The notes: generated from the sequence alone by a model not told the origin. 64,000 nt of DNA from Bin5 sp965207495 (GCA_965207495.1 OZ242287.1:3782001-3846000), one strand, 5' to 3'. Shown: positions 24,393-33,487, numbered from the stretch's first letter. Numbers and translations are program-made.

Positions 24393-26747
24393 ATGCCACT
24401 ACCCCCCCTGCGGCGAGTATTCTCTTGGACACTTTTGCTGACTGTTCTGCTGAGTGGCTGTGCGCAGTCTGCCGTATGGCCTGGTTCGGCAACGCCTGCG
24501 GCTTCGGTTCGGGCTGAAGAGGCGGCCGATCAGGTGGAACTGGCAAGCCAACTTGCCACTGAGTACGGGTTGGTTGAGGAGCTGGGCCCGTTGGTTTCGG
24601 TGCAGACGGTAGAGCATACCGGCGGTGATGAACCTCTTTTTGTAGCCCACACGCACGGCTTTCCCCCCGACGATCCATCTTTCAGACAGAAGGTTTCGAT
24701 CCATGCGGCATTGCCGGATGGCTGGAAGACTTTGGGCCGCGTGGAGTTGGAGTGCGCGGAATATTTGAACGAATTCTCAGTCGAACAGGTAACGATAGAA
24801 CCTGTCGACCTCTGGCTGGCGGTCACGGGAGGCGTTGGCGCGCATAGCGGTTGTATCGAACTGTTGCGGTGGGACGGCGAGGAGCTGACGGTCATCATCA
24901 GCGGTTTCAGTAGTAGTCCGGATGCCGGTCGGCTCACTGATCTGAACGAAGACGGCTACTTGGAACTACTGTTGAATAACAGCGATCCTTATATTTTCTG
25001 TTATGCATGCGGTGTTCGACAGTATTGGGCGCAGCTCTATTATTGGGACGGACAGACGCTGATGGAGGCTACGCCAACCCCCTTGGCAGAGGATAAGCCA
25101 GAAGAACTGCGCGCCTTTAACGATCGCGCGGCAGAGCTGGCCACGGCCAGCCTGTTCGCCGACGCGCTGGAGCAGATCGAAGAGGCAGAGGCTATTGCAC
25201 CCGAAAACGCGATTGTCGCCTGGAATGCGATTTGGATCCGCCATCATCTTGAGGCCAGCCGGGAAGAGGCTTCCTCCAGCTCTTATCCCTTACTCAATCA
25301 CGTTTTCGCGGGCGACTGGGAAGCGGCTTTTGAGACTCTGTGGGGGGTTGGCTTGCCGACGCTGGTCAGCGACGAGCCGATACCTGGAGACTCGGCGGCC
25401 GCGGGGTTCGAGCACGTCGTAGGCGTGCTCCTGGCCCAACATGCTGATACCGCCATAGCGCTGAGACCCGATAGGGCGGCTGTCCACGCTTTGGGGGCGT
25501 GGGGACGCTTTCTGATCAATCCGGATGATCCGGCGGTGCAGCTTGGCTTGCAGCGGGCTGCGGAACTGGAGACGTCTGACGACCGCTACGAGGAACTGGC
25601 CAATTCCTTCGAGGGTCGAACCGACACTGTTTCGGCGTCGCCCACTGCGACTCCGCTGCCCAGCACGCAGGCGTTACTGAGCCAGCTTGCCGGCGAAAAT
25701 GGTTCGGCAGAGGACGCGGCGCGCGGCGTGGCGGTCCAACACTTGAAAGCCGATGGTGAGGTGAGTTTGTTGGCCGCCTATACCTTTGGACTCCCGCCGC
25801 TGAGTCAATCGGCTTTGCACACGGTTTCGATCCACGAGGCCCGGCAAGGCGGCTGGCTGGAGTTGGGCCGTGTTGAGCTCTCCTGTGTCAACTACCTTGA
25901 CGAAAACTCGCTGGAACAGGTAAACATAGAGCCGACCGGGCTCTGGCTGGCCGTGCAGGGCGGGGCAGGCGCGCACGGTGGCTGTCTTGAGATTTTGCGC
26001 TGGGACGGCCAGTCATTGTCACTGGTAATCAGCAGCTTCAACAGTATCCCCGATGCGGGGGCGGTCGTAGATCTGAATGGCGACGGCCAACTGGATCTAT
26101 TGCTGAACAACAGCGATCCTTATATTTTCTGTTATGCCTGCGGACTGCAGCTCTACTTGGCGCGGTTCTTCCACTGGGATGGTGAGAAGCTCGTGGAGGC
26201 CGCGCCCAGATTGTTGGCGGAGGACCGACCCGTCCACTTGCGCGCGATTAACAGTCATGCGCTGGCGCTGGCCGAGGCGGGCCTGTACGCGGATGCGCTC
26301 GACGAGATAGAGCGTGCGGAGATCGCGGCGCCGTCTGACCCGACAGTCCAGTGGAACGCGCTCTGGATTCGCCACCACCTGGAAGTGAGCCGCCAGCTGG
26401 CGCTTGTCAGTCCATTTCCGCTTCTCAGCCACGTGTTTGCGGGCGACTGGGACTTTGCTTTCGAGGTCCTGTGGTCGATGGGCCCTGCGACCTTGTTCAG
26501 CGATACGCCGATTCCCGCCGGTTCAGCAGCCTTTGGATTCGAACAGACGGTTGGCCTCCTGCTTGTCCAATACGGGAATAGCGCGCTGATCGTTCAGCCT
26601 GAAAGGGCGGACATTCATGCATTGATCGCTTGGGGGCGGTTTCTGTTAAACAGCGACGATCCAGCAGTACTCTCGGGATTGGAGAAAGCGGCAGAGCTGG
26701 CCGGCGGCAGTTCTCGCTTTGCCGAATTGGCAGCAGCATATCGGTAA
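24393..26747 (+). CDS. Lipoprotein made of two tandem homologous halves
   Basis: 784 residues beginning with a lipoprotein signal peptide and lipobox LLSGC (Cys23), so probably anchored outside the membrane. I do not recognise the family. The mature protein is two copies of a roughly 370-residue unit (about 45-400 and 425-784). Each contains a GRVELxCxxYLxExSxEQVxIEPxxLWLAV stretch, a GAHxGCxExLRWDGxxLxxxIS segment and an FG-GAP/EF-hand-like DLNxDGxLxLLLNNSDPYIFCYACG segment. TPR-like helical hairpins follow (ADALxxIExAE, WNAxWIRHHLE) and then HVFAGDWxxAFE. A proline/threonine linker (PTATPLPSTQ) separates them. The RBS AAGGAG is good. Possibly a cell-surface sensor or binding protein; function is open. 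Confidence 0.82.
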   Translation: MPLPPLRRVFSWTLLLTVLLSGCAQSAVWPGSATPAASVRAEEAADQVELASQLATEYGLVEELGPLVSVQTVEHTGGDEPLFVAHTHGFPPDDPSFRQKVSIHAALPDGWKTLGRVELECAEYLNEFSVEQVTIEPVDLWLAVTGGVGAHSGCIELLRWDGEELTVIISGFSSSPDAGRLTDLNEDGYLELLLNNSDPYIFCYACGVRQYWAQLYYWDGQTLMEATPTPLAEDKPEELRAFNDRAAELATASLFADALEQIEEAEAIAPENAIVAWNAIWIRHHLEASREEASSSSYPLLNHVFAGDWEAAFETLWGVGLPTLVSDEPIPGDSAAAGFEHVVGVLLAQHADTAIALRPDRAAVHALGAWGRFLINPDDPAVQLGLQRAAELETSDDRYEELANSFEGRTDTVSASPTATPLPSTQALLSQLAGENGSAEDAARGVAVQHLKADGEVSLLAAYTFGLPPLSQSALHTVSIHEARQGGWLELGRVELSCVNYLDENSLEQVNIEPTGLWLAVQGGAGAHGGCLEILRWDGQSLSLVISSFNSIPDAGAVVDLNGDGQLDLLLNNSDPYIFCYACGLQLYLARFFHWDGEKLVEAAPRLLAEDRPVHLRAINSHALALAEAGLYADALDEIERAEIAAPSDPTVQWNALWIRHHLEVSRQLALVSPFPLLSHVFAGDWDFAFEVLWSMGPATLFSDTPIPAGSAAFGFEQTVGLLLVQYGNSALIVQPERADIHALIAWGRFLLNSDDPAVLSGLEKAAELAGGSSRFAELAAAYR

Positions 26748-26855
26748 AGGGCGGGGGGAGGAAATTGAGGAAACTGGCGATCGGAGAAGAGAGTAGTTTG
26801 GTACTCCAGGCTCCGGACACTCACTGGTTTTTGCGAAGAGAAGGGGGATGTAGCC

Positions 26856-27692
26856 TTGCGAACAATCGATGTCCGTGATGTGAGACAGGCGGTTGGTGAC
26901 CTCCTGCGCCATTCCGCGCACAGCTTGCCTGAAGACTATCTGGAGGCGATGCGCACGGCGCGCGTTCAGGAGCATTCGCCGACCGGCCAGGAGGTCATTG
27001 AACTCCTGCTAGAGAACGCCGCCTACGCAGAAGAAGAAACGATCCCTACTTGCCAGGATACGGGTATGGCGATTATGTTTGTCGAAGTCGGCCAGGACGT
27101 GCATTTCAGCGGGGGGGAGATAGATGCGGCGTTGCAGGACGCGACGCGAGATGCCTATTCCGATCTGCGGAAATCGGTTGTGAGCGATCCTTTGCTACGA
27201 GTTAATTCTGGCGACAACACGCCGGCACTGATCCATTGGGAGATTGTGCCGGGAGACGGGTTGCGTATCAGTACGCTTCAGAAGGGTTTCGGGGCGGAAC
27301 TGATGAGCCGGGTCCAGATGTTTCCACCGGCAATTGGGGAAGAGGGTGTACGGCAGTTCGTACTCGAGACTGTTGAAAAGGCGGGTCCCAATGCCTGCCC
27401 ACCGCTGATTGTGGGTGTCGGCATTGGGGGCACTCTTGACACTGTGGGGTTGGCGGCAAAGAAAGCTTTGCTGCGGCCGATCGGCAGCGTGAGTCATGAA
27501 CCGCATGTGGCAGAGCTTGAGGCCGAGCTGGTGGTCGCCATCAACAGACTTGGTATCGGACCGCAAGGGCTGGGCGGCGTCGTTACGGCGCTGGCGGTCC
27601 ATGTCGAAGTTGTGGCGACGCACATCGCGGCGCTGCCGCTTGCGGTGAACCTCAACTGCTCTGCGCCAAGGCGCGCATCATTGGAGTTGTAA
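26856..27692 (+). CDS. Class I fumarase/tartrate dehydratase, alpha (iron-sulfur) subunit
   Basis: [4Fe-4S]-dependent hydratase catalysing reversible fumarate to malate conversion (or tartrate dehydration) together with the next gene. The 278 residues carry the three cluster cysteines expected for the family: Cys66 in ETIPTCQDTG, Cys181 in ACPPLIVGVGIGGT and Cys268 in NLNCSAPRR. A TTG start at 26856 has AGGGGG nine bases upstream. The stop TAA shares its last base with the beta-subunit ATG, so translation is coupled. The two-subunit form is typical of thermophiles, archaea and many anaerobes. Fumarase is likelier than tartrate dehydratase in this context, but sequence alone does not settle it. 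Confidence 0.92.
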   Translation: MRTIDVRDVRQAVGDLLRHSAHSLPEDYLEAMRTARVQEHSPTGQEVIELLLENAAYAEEETIPTCQDTGMAIMFVEVGQDVHFSGGEIDAALQDATRDAYSDLRKSVVSDPLLRVNSGDNTPALIHWEIVPGDGLRISTLQKGFGAELMSRVQMFPPAIGEEGVRQFVLETVEKAGPNACPPLIVGVGIGGTLDTVGLAAKKALLRPIGSVSHEPHVAELEAELVVAINRLGIGPQGLGGVVTALAVHVEVVATHIAALPLAVNLNCSAPRRASLEL

Positions 27693-28267
27693 TGGCTAGA
27701 ACAGTGCGGGCGCCGCTGGATGAGGCGACGGTGAAGTCGCTGCGGGCGGGTGAACGGGTGGTCATGACGGGGACGATCTACGCGGCGAGGGACGCGGCCC
27801 ACAAGCGGCTAGTGGCGGCGATGCAAGAGGGGGAAGAGCTGCCACTGCCTCTGTCGGGCCAGGTCATTTACTACGTGGGACCGGCCCCGGCGAAACCGGG
27901 CGCTGTCATCGGGCCGGCGGGGCCCACTACGAGCGGTCGCATGGACCCCTACACGCTGCCTCTTTTGGAGCGGGGCGTTGCCGGACTGATCGGTAAGGGG
28001 AGTCGTTCAGAGGAGGTAAAGCAGGCGCTTGTGCAACACGGGGCGGTCTATTTTGGGGCTGTCGGGGGTGCTTCGGCGCTGCTTGCCCGCCAGATTCGCA
28101 GTAGCCGGCTTCTTGCCTATCCCGATTTGCTGAGTGAGGCGGTGCGTGAACTGGAGGTGGAGGAGTTCCCGATGATCGTGATCAACGATTGCCACGGCGG
28201 GGACGCGTATCAGGCGGCAAGAGAGGTATATCGGAGCGACGGCGGAGGTCCTCAGCGGTCCAGATAG
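27692..28267 (+). CDS. Class I fumarase/tartrate dehydratase, beta subunit
   Basis: Second subunit of the hydratase, 191 residues, corresponding to the C-terminal domain of single-chain class I fumarases. Signature segments are RAGERVVMTGTIYAARDAAHKRL, GPAPAKPGAVIGPAGPTTSGRMDPYTLPLLERGV, IGKGSRSEEV and a closing PMIVINDCHGGDAYQ where the family normally has a short acidic/Gly segment. The ATG overlaps the alpha-subunit stop by one base. The last 16 bases overlap the 3' end of the convergent galT gene, so the two convergent messages share complementary ends. Confidence 0.92.
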   Translation: MARTVRAPLDEATVKSLRAGERVVMTGTIYAARDAAHKRLVAAMQEGEELPLPLSGQVIYYVGPAPAKPGAVIGPAGPTTSGRMDPYTLPLLERGVAGLIGKGSRSEEVKQALVQHGAVYFGAVGGASALLARQIRSSRLLAYPDLLSEAVRELEVEEFPMIVINDCHGGDAYQAAREVYRSDGGGPQRSR

Positions 28268-29301
28268 TGGGTTTCGCTCTGCATTCTCAGGCGCTGCGCG
28301 GCCTGTTCGGCGGTGAGGTCGCGTTGGGGGGTCGCCAGCATTTCGTAACCGACCATGAATTTCCTGATGGTAGCCGAGCGCAACAGGGGCGGGTAGAAGT
28401 GGGCGTGAAGCTGCCAATGGACGTGATCGCCGGCAGTGGCCGGCTTGCCGTGCCAGCCCATTGAATAGGGGAAGCTGGTCTCGAATAGGTTGTCATAGCG
28501 GATCAGCAGGCGCTTGAGGAGGTCGGCGAGGGAGTTTCGCTCTTCAGGTTCAAGTTCTGCCAGGTGCTGGCGGTGGCGCCGAGGCAGTAGCAGCGTTTCG
28601 AACGGCCAGACGGCCCAGAAGGGTACAACCGCGACCCAGTCGCTATTCTCCACTACGATTCTCTCCCCTGCCGCCAGCTCGGCGTTCAGGTAGTCTAACA
28701 GCAGGGGAGCACCTTCCTCTTCAAAATAGGCCCTTTGTTCCCGATCTTCTTTGGCTGGTTCTGTGGGAATATGACGAGTCGCCCATATTTGGCCATGTGG
28801 ATGGGGATTTGAACTGCCCATCATGGCGCCCCGATTCTCGAAGAGCTGGACGTAACCTATTTGCTCATCCAGGCTCAGCTGGTCCACTTGTTGCGCCCAC
28901 AGATCGACTACGCGGCGAATGTCGGGCTGATTCATGCGCGCCAGTGTCAGATCGTGCCTTGGGCTGAAGCAGACGACGCGGCAGATTCCCGTTTCGGCGT
29001 GGGACTGAAAGAAGCGGTTGTTTTGAAACGTCCCGTCCGGTGTATCGGTGCGCAGCGCGGCAAAGTCGTTTTCGAAGACGAAGGTGTGCGTGTAGGCCGG
29101 GTTGACCTGCCCGCCGGCCCGTTCGTTGCCGGGGCAGAGGTAGCAGGCGGGGTCGTACTGTGGCAGGGATTGGGGCGGCGCCGTTTCGGTCTGGCCCTGC
29201 CAAGGCCGTTTCATTCGATGGGGCGAGACAAGAACCCACTCTCCGGTAAGCAGGTTGCGGCGCCGGTGGGGATGCTCGGTGGGGTCGAATAGATCGATCA
29301 T
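28252..29301 (-). CDS. galT: Galactose-1-phosphate uridylyltransferase
   Basis: Leloir-pathway enzyme exchanging UMP between UDP-glucose and galactose-1-phosphate. The 349-residue length is typical. Visible are the N-terminal RRRNLLTGEWVLVSPHRMKRPWQG, the zinc-site CYLCPGN (Cys53, Cys56), the catalytic SNPHPHGQIW with His167/His169 and Gln171, and the late HxHxHFYPP-type segment WQLHAHFYPPLLRS. It lies last in a minus-strand run with a ROK sugar kinase and a radical SAM gene upstream. The pairing of galT with a ROK kinase suggests sugar phosphorylation feeding nucleotide-sugar metabolism. No galE or galK was found nearby, although a generic epimerase is at 31.8 kb. Confidence 0.95.
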   Translation of the reverse strand: MIDLFDPTEHPHRRRNLLTGEWVLVSPHRMKRPWQGQTETAPPQSLPQYDPACYLCPGNERAGGQVNPAYTHTFVFENDFAALRTDTPDGTFQNNRFFQSHAETGICRVVCFSPRHDLTLARMNQPDIRRVVDLWAQQVDQLSLDEQIGYVQLFENRGAMMGSSNPHPHGQIWATRHIPTEPAKEDREQRAYFEEEGAPLLLDYLNAELAAGERIVVENSDWVAVVPFWAVWPFETLLLPRRHRQHLAELEPEERNSLADLLKRLLIRYDNLFETSFPYSMGWHGKPATAGDHVHWQLHAHFYPPLLRSATIRKFMVGYEMLATPQRDLTAEQAAQRLRMQSETHYLDR

Positions 29302-29348
29302 ACGGGGCAGCGCGAAGGGCGTGATGGTGGCAGAGAGCTCATGGCGGT

Positions 29349-30248
29349 TCAGTGGTCCTGAAGGGCGCGCTGGGCCAGAGCGATTGCTCCCAGCACGCCG
29401 GAGCGCCCTCCCAGGGCTGGCGGGACGATGTAGCTGTCAATCCCTTCCAATATTGTCGGACTCTGGATGTAGCCATTGAGCAGGGACTTCACTTCCTGGT
29501 GGATGAGTGGGAATATGTGCTCCTGCTCCATGACACCACCCCCCAAGACGACGAGCTGTGGAGACATGATCATCATAATGCTGGTAACGCCCAGGGCGAT
29601 ATAGTGCGCCTCCAGCGGCCAGGCTTCGTGATCGGGAGGAAGTTGTTGGCCTGGCTGGCCCCAGCGTGCTTCGAGAGCGGGGCCGTTGGCAAGGCCTTCC
29701 CAGCAGTCACCGTGAAACGGGCAGGTACCGGCATAGGGATCACGTTCCCAGTCGTGGGGAATTGCGATGTGGCCCATTTCCGGGTGGATCAGGCCGTGCA
29801 TCAGCTTGCCGTCAACCATGCCTCCTCCGCCGATGCCGGTCCCGATCGTCAGATATACAAAGGTATCCACATTTCTTGCCGCGCCCCAGCTGTGCTCGCC
29901 CAGGGCGGCGACGTTTACATCGGTGTCGAAGCCAATGGGTATGCCGAATTCATCCTTCAGTATCGGGGCCACCGGTGTGTTGGCCCAGCCTGGTTTGGGC
30001 GTATTGGTAATGTGCCCGAAAGTTGGTGAGCTGGGGTCGGGGTCAACGGGCCCAAAGGAGGCCACACCGATGGCGGCAATCTCTTGCTGCTTCTGCTGTT
30101 CGCGGAAGAAGTCGATGACCTTGCCCAGGGTCGTCTCGGGTGTCTCGGTTGGCAGGCGGATCTCCGCCCGGATATCGTCGGGCCCGGTTCCGACTGCGCA
30201 GACGAACTTGGTTCCTCCAGCCTCAATACCTCCGAATGCAGCTTCCAT
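29349..30248 (-). CDS. ROK-family sugar kinase (fructokinase/glucokinase type)
   Basis: ATP-dependent hexose kinase, 299 residues. The N-terminal phosphate-1 motif FGGIEAGGTKFVCAVG, the sugar-binding GFDTDVNVAALGEHSWGAARN, and the adenosine segment YLTIGTGIGGGGMVDGKLMHG are clear. The zinc site of ROK proteins is present: HPEMGHIAIPHDWERDPYAGTCPFHGDCWEG with His and three Cys/His ligands. The lack of an N-terminal DNA-binding domain means it is an enzyme, not a repressor. The sequence style is closest to ROK fructokinases; glucose, mannose or N-acetylated sugars are also possible. It lies 30 bases after the radical SAM gene and 47 before galT. Confidence 0.92.
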   Translation of the reverse strand: MEAAFGGIEAGGTKFVCAVGTGPDDIRAEIRLPTETPETTLGKVIDFFREQQKQQEIAAIGVASFGPVDPDPSSPTFGHITNTPKPGWANTPVAPILKDEFGIPIGFDTDVNVAALGEHSWGAARNVDTFVYLTIGTGIGGGGMVDGKLMHGLIHPEMGHIAIPHDWERDPYAGTCPFHGDCWEGLANGPALEARWGQPGQQLPPDHEAWPLEAHYIALGVTSIMMIMSPQLVVLGGGVMEQEHIFPLIHQEVKSLLNGYIQSPTILEGIDSYIVPPALGGRSGVLGAIALAQRALQDH

Positions 30249-30278
30249 TTGGTTGACCTCACAGCCTTGGGTTTGCTG

Positions 30279-31154
30279 TCAGCGGGCCTCGCCTGTCACC
30301 TTGCGGGCTTGACGCGTGAATCCTTCTTTTGACCAGCCAGCCCGGTTTCCAATGCGTTTATACAACCAGTTGTACAGGGCCAGCGCGGCCTCCTGTGAGC
30401 GCCAGTCTTCCCACCCTGATCGGGCATACAAGCCCGGAATCGCGGTGCGGGCTGTTCGCTTGCCGCCGCCGCCGTCGCCGGCAACGTAGCTGTCCACAAC
30501 CACTCGATTGCAGACTTCGAGAAGTTGCTCTCCAAAGGCCTCGACGGAGGAGTAGGGGAGACATGGGCTGACGATGACTTGCGTAGCTATGCCGCGTTTT
30601 CTGGCTTGTCGCACAGTATTCAGGCGTTGCTGAATCGAGGGACAGTGGGGGGTCAGGTTTCGACGTACATCTTCTCGATCAGTTTCGATTGTGAAGTTGA
30701 GCAGGAGTCGTTGCCCCAAGGCCGCCATGATGTCGAAATCCCTTGACGCGAGCGGGGCGCGGGTCTGGACCACAAGGAGGCCGGGGGGCATTTCTTGAAA
30801 CACGGAGAGACAGCGTCGGGTCAGACGATAGGTTCGTTCGGCGCCCTGATACGGATCCGTTGACGACGACATGAAAATGGCTGCGCTATCAAGGGCGTCA
30901 CGGCGATGCAGCCTGCCCAGCTCCTGCTCCAGTTTTTCGGCGATTCCTACTTTGGGATAGACGTAGTTTCCCCATTCCAACCCGCCGTTGTAAAAGCGAT
31001 GGACGTTGGACTGGCTCACATAACAGTAGGTGCAGCCGAACCGGCAACCGATGTAGGGTTGAAGCGTATGGCTGAAACCCTTCAGGAACCCACCGGTTTT
31101 GGTCAGGGCGCTGCGTGCAGGACGTTCATGCAGCAGTGTTTCTGGCTTAGTCAT
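30279..31154 (-). CDS. Radical SAM protein of the SPL-like (spore photoproduct lyase-related) family
   Basis: 291-residue iron-sulfur, S-adenosylmethionine-dependent enzyme. The cluster motif CRFGCTYC (Cys37, Cys41, Cys44) is followed by YVSQSNVHRF, and further on FMSSSTDPYQGAERTYRLTRRCLSVFQEMPPGLLVVQTRAPLASRDFDI. That style is shared by the group annotated as SPL-family radical SAM proteins, which lack proof of photolyase activity. The final Cys cluster environment of genuine spore photoproduct lyase is not evident. The ATG at 31154 lies in a 73-base divergent gap with the Nudix gene. Function and substrate unknown; DNA repair is one option, peptide or nucleotide modification another. Confidence 0.82.
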   Translation of the reverse strand: MTKPETLLHERPARSALTKTGGFLKGFSHTLQPYIGCRFGCTYCYVSQSNVHRFYNGGLEWGNYVYPKVGIAEKLEQELGRLHRRDALDSAAIFMSSSTDPYQGAERTYRLTRRCLSVFQEMPPGLLVVQTRAPLASRDFDIMAALGQRLLLNFTIETDREDVRRNLTPHCPSIQQRLNTVRQARKRGIATQVIVSPCLPYSSVEAFGEQLLEVCNRVVVDSYVAGDGGGGKRTARTAIPGLYARSGWEDWRSQEAALALYNWLYKRIGNRAGWSKEGFTRQARKVTGEAR

Positions 31155-31214
31155 GGGAGTCGTTTCACCAGCGTTGAATGTTGGTCAAGTATACCACTTC
31201 CACAGAGCAGGTGC

Positions 31215-31220
31215 TATACT
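31215..31220 (+). promoter_or_regulatory. -10 box giving a leaderless Nudix transcript
   Basis: TATACT in the context GGTGCTATACTAGTCGAAATG. The ATG follows 7 bases after the box, so transcription would begin at or next to the start codon. There is no ribosome binding site. The surrounding GTGCTATA matches that before the LCP gene. Confidence 0.55.
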
Positions 31221-31227
31221 AGTCGAA

Positions 31228-31806
31228 ATGAACAGGACGTTCCGATTCTGCCCCTATTGCGCCAGCCCGGTCGTGGAAAAGGTGCGATTCAACGCCTTGC
31301 GGCCGGTCTGCTCGGCGTGTGAATTCGTCCAGTTCCTCGATCCCAAAGTGGCGGTGATTGCCCTCGTATTGCACGGGGACAGGGTACTGTTAATTCAAAG
31401 GGCTGTGGACCCTGGGAAGGGAGAGTGGTCTTTGCCAGGCGGCTACATGGATGCCGGTGAGATGCCGCGGGAGGCGCTGCAGCGGGAGTTGATGGAGGAG
31501 GTGGGTCTGCGGACGCAGGTTGGCGAACTGCTAGATATCTTTCCGATGCTCAACGAGGAAGGCGACCGTATAGGAATTGTTTTGGCGTTTCAAGGGGGGC
31601 CAGCGGATTCGCCGGATATACCCTTTGTAGCAGACGACGCGCAGGACGCAGGGTGGTTCATGGCAGATGAGATTCCTGCAAAGTTGGCCTTTGAATCAAC
31701 TGAAACGCTGATTGAAAACTGGAAGGCTTCTCTTCCGCTTACCCACGGGGGATGTAGCCAAGAGACAGAAACTCACACCCCTGACCGGCCTAACCGAGCT
31801 TGCTGA
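31228..31806 (+). CDS. Nudix hydrolase with N-terminal zinc ribbon (NADH-pyrophosphatase-like)
   Basis: 192 residues. The N-terminus has a four-cysteine zinc ribbon (Cys8, Cys11, Cys28, Cys31 in CPYC and CSAC). The Nudix box GGYMDAGEMPREALQRELMEEVGL is complete, with the catalytic Glu residues in RELMEE. This layout is found in small Nudix enzymes acting on NAD-like or ADP-ribose-type dinucleotides; the diagnostic SQPWPFPxS motif of NudC was not seen. The start is the ATG at 31228, next to the -10 box; longer readings lack a start site. The stop overlaps the next gene's ATG (TGATG). Confidence 0.9.
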   Translation: MNRTFRFCPYCASPVVEKVRFNALRPVCSACEFVQFLDPKVAVIALVLHGDRVLLIQRAVDPGKGEWSLPGGYMDAGEMPREALQRELMEEVGLRTQVGELLDIFPMLNEEGDRIGIVLAFQGGPADSPDIPFVADDAQDAGWFMADEIPAKLAFESTETLIENWKASLPLTHGGCSQETETHTPDRPNRAC

Positions 31807-32954
31807 TGACTCGAACCCCGCGCAGTGAAAGTACCAGGTCTGGTTCTGCTTCGCCCATACAACCTGATCGTAAATCTGAGACGAAAGATGCTGAGGGCCG
31901 GAGGGAAGTCGGCACTTGTCTTGTAACAGGCGGCGCCGGTTTCCTGGGCATCAATCTGGTCCGCCACCTGCGTGAGAGGGGGATCCAGGTCGTTTCGCTC
32001 GACGTTGCCCCCTTTGACTATCCTGAGAGGGACTCGGTCAAGGTTCTGGACGGGGACATTCGGGACAAGGGTGCAGTTCGGGACGCGATGGAAGGTGTGA
32101 ACCTGGTGGTTCACACGGCGGCAGCTCTGCCTCTGTACAGCGCGGAGGAGATTTTTTCGACAGACGTTGACGGAATACGCAATGTCCTGGAGGCGGCTTA
32201 CGAGTCGGGGATAGACCGGTTGATTCACATCTCCTCCACGGCCGTGTACGGCATCCCGGATCACCATCCCCTGAAGGAGGAGGACCGTCTGCACGGGGTT
32301 GGCCCTTACGGGGAAGCCAAGATCGAGGCGGAAGAGATTTGCCAGGAATTCAGGGAGAAGGGGATGTGTGTTCCCATTATCCGTCCCAAGTCGTTTGTCG
32401 GCCCTGAGCGGCTCGGGGTCTTCGCCCTGTTCTACGATTGGGCGAAGGACGGCAAAAATTTTCCTATGTTGGGGAGTGGGAAGAATCGCTACCAGCTGCT
32501 GGACGTCGAGGATCTGTGCTGCGCGATTTACCTGGCTGCCACACTGCCAAACTCACGGGTCAACAGTACATTCAATATTGGTGCGACAGAGTTTGCTACC
32601 ATGAAGGAGGACTATCAGGCTGTCCTCGACTACGCGGGACACGGTAAACGCATCATCCCGCTGCCAGCCGCGCCGGCCATCTGGACCTTGCGGTTGCTGG
32701 AAAAGCTGGGGATTTCGCCTCTTTACAAGTGGGTCTACGAGACGGCGGCGACCGACTCTTTTGTGGATGTGGCTAAGGCGCGGCGTCTTCTCGGTTGGAA
32801 TCCGGAATTCAGCAACCAGGACGCTTTGGTGCGGAACTACGTCTGGTATATTGAAAATCTGGCCAGCTTTGAGGGCAGCAGCGGCGTCTCCCATCGTGTG
32901 CCGTGGAGTCAAGGCATCTTAAAACTGGCGAAGGTATTCTTCTCTTTTCCCTGA
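31806..32954 (+). CDS. NAD-dependent epimerase/dehydratase (extended SDR)
   Basis: 382-residue extended SDR. After a disordered, Ser/Arg-rich N-terminus (1-35) comes the cofactor motif TGGAGFLG (41-48), then DVAPFDYPERDSVKVLDGDIRD, the substrate region ISSTAVYGIPDHHPL with catalytic Ser/Tyr context, and the YGEAK active-site Tyr-Lys pair. A C-terminal part reads DVAKARRLLGWNPEFSNQDALVRNYVWY. The family includes UDP-sugar epimerases and sterol-type dehydrogenases. Sequence around the active site does not let me choose. The ATG overlaps the Nudix stop, so it is translated from the same message. Converges with the acidic protein gene, 39 bases away. Confidence 0.88.
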   Translation: MTRTPRSESTRSGSASPIQPDRKSETKDAEGRREVGTCLVTGGAGFLGINLVRHLRERGIQVVSLDVAPFDYPERDSVKVLDGDIRDKGAVRDAMEGVNLVVHTAAALPLYSAEEIFSTDVDGIRNVLEAAYESGIDRLIHISSTAVYGIPDHHPLKEEDRLHGVGPYGEAKIEAEEICQEFREKGMCVPIIRPKSFVGPERLGVFALFYDWAKDGKNFPMLGSGKNRYQLLDVEDLCCAIYLAATLPNSRVNSTFNIGATEFATMKEDYQAVLDYAGHGKRIIPLPAAPAIWTLRLLEKLGISPLYKWVYETAATDSFVDVAKARRLLGWNPEFSNQDALVRNYVWYIENLASFEGSSGVSHRVPWSQGILKLAKVFFSFP

Positions 32955-32993
32955 GGGAGGAACTAACCTCCGAGCAGGGCTACCCCTTTTCCT

Positions 32994-33458
32994 TTACCTA
33001 TCCTCCTCGTCGTTCTCATCGTTGTCGGATTCCACCGGAATGTCTTGCGGGGGACGAGGCTGTTCCTGTTCTTCTTCAAAATTGTCGGCGAACTTCCTGA
33101 CTTCGGCCGCGGCAGACCTCAAGCCGACAGTGAGTCCTTCCTTCAGTTCGCCGGCGAGTTCGCTCTCGCGAATGTGGCTGGCGACCCGGGCGGCCTGTTC
33201 CTGGACTTCCTGGCCCTGCTCGCTGCGGCTGAAGCGCTCGAGGGCCTCTTCGAGGCTACCGACAAGCGAACCTAGCCCGCGACGCAGGTCGTTCTCCAGT
33301 TGGAGGCGCTGCTCGCTGCTCCAGACGGTGCGTGCAGCGCGTGCCATTGCTTCAACCAGTTGGTGAATCTCTTCGGTGAGGTCGTCGCCCTTGCTGAAGG
33401 TCTCGGGCTCTTCGCCGGGATCCTGCTGATCGCTTTCTTGCCTGCGCTCTTCTTCCAT
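32994..33458 (-). CDS. Acidic, helical small protein of unknown function
   Basis: 154 residues, with Glu/Asp-rich ends (MEEERRQESDQQDPGEEPE and VESDNDENDEEDR) and a central amphipathic helical region of about 100 residues (DDLTEEIHQLVEAMARAARTVWSSEQRLQLENDLRRGLGSLVGSLEEALERF). It looks like a soluble helical bundle or coiled coil, with no membrane helix or signal. I recognise no domain. The ATG at 33458 lies 29 bases after the amidase stop on the same strand; GAGGTAACG just upstream is a fair ribosome binding site. Composition is normal for the window, and a functional link with the amidase is unproven. Confidence 0.7.
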   Translation of the reverse strand: MEEERRQESDQQDPGEEPETFSKGDDLTEEIHQLVEAMARAARTVWSSEQRLQLENDLRRGLGSLVGSLEEALERFSRSEQGQEVQEQAARVASHIRESELAGELKEGLTVGLRSAAAEVRKFADNFEEEQEQPRPPQDIPVESDNDENDEEDR

Positions 33459-33487
33459 CGTTACCTCCCTGTTTGTGGAGCCTGCAC

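Noticed and set aside
30279..31154. Annotation as true spore photoproduct lyase
   Set aside because: Only the radical SAM core and general SPL-like style are visible, and nothing else in the window suggests sporulation.
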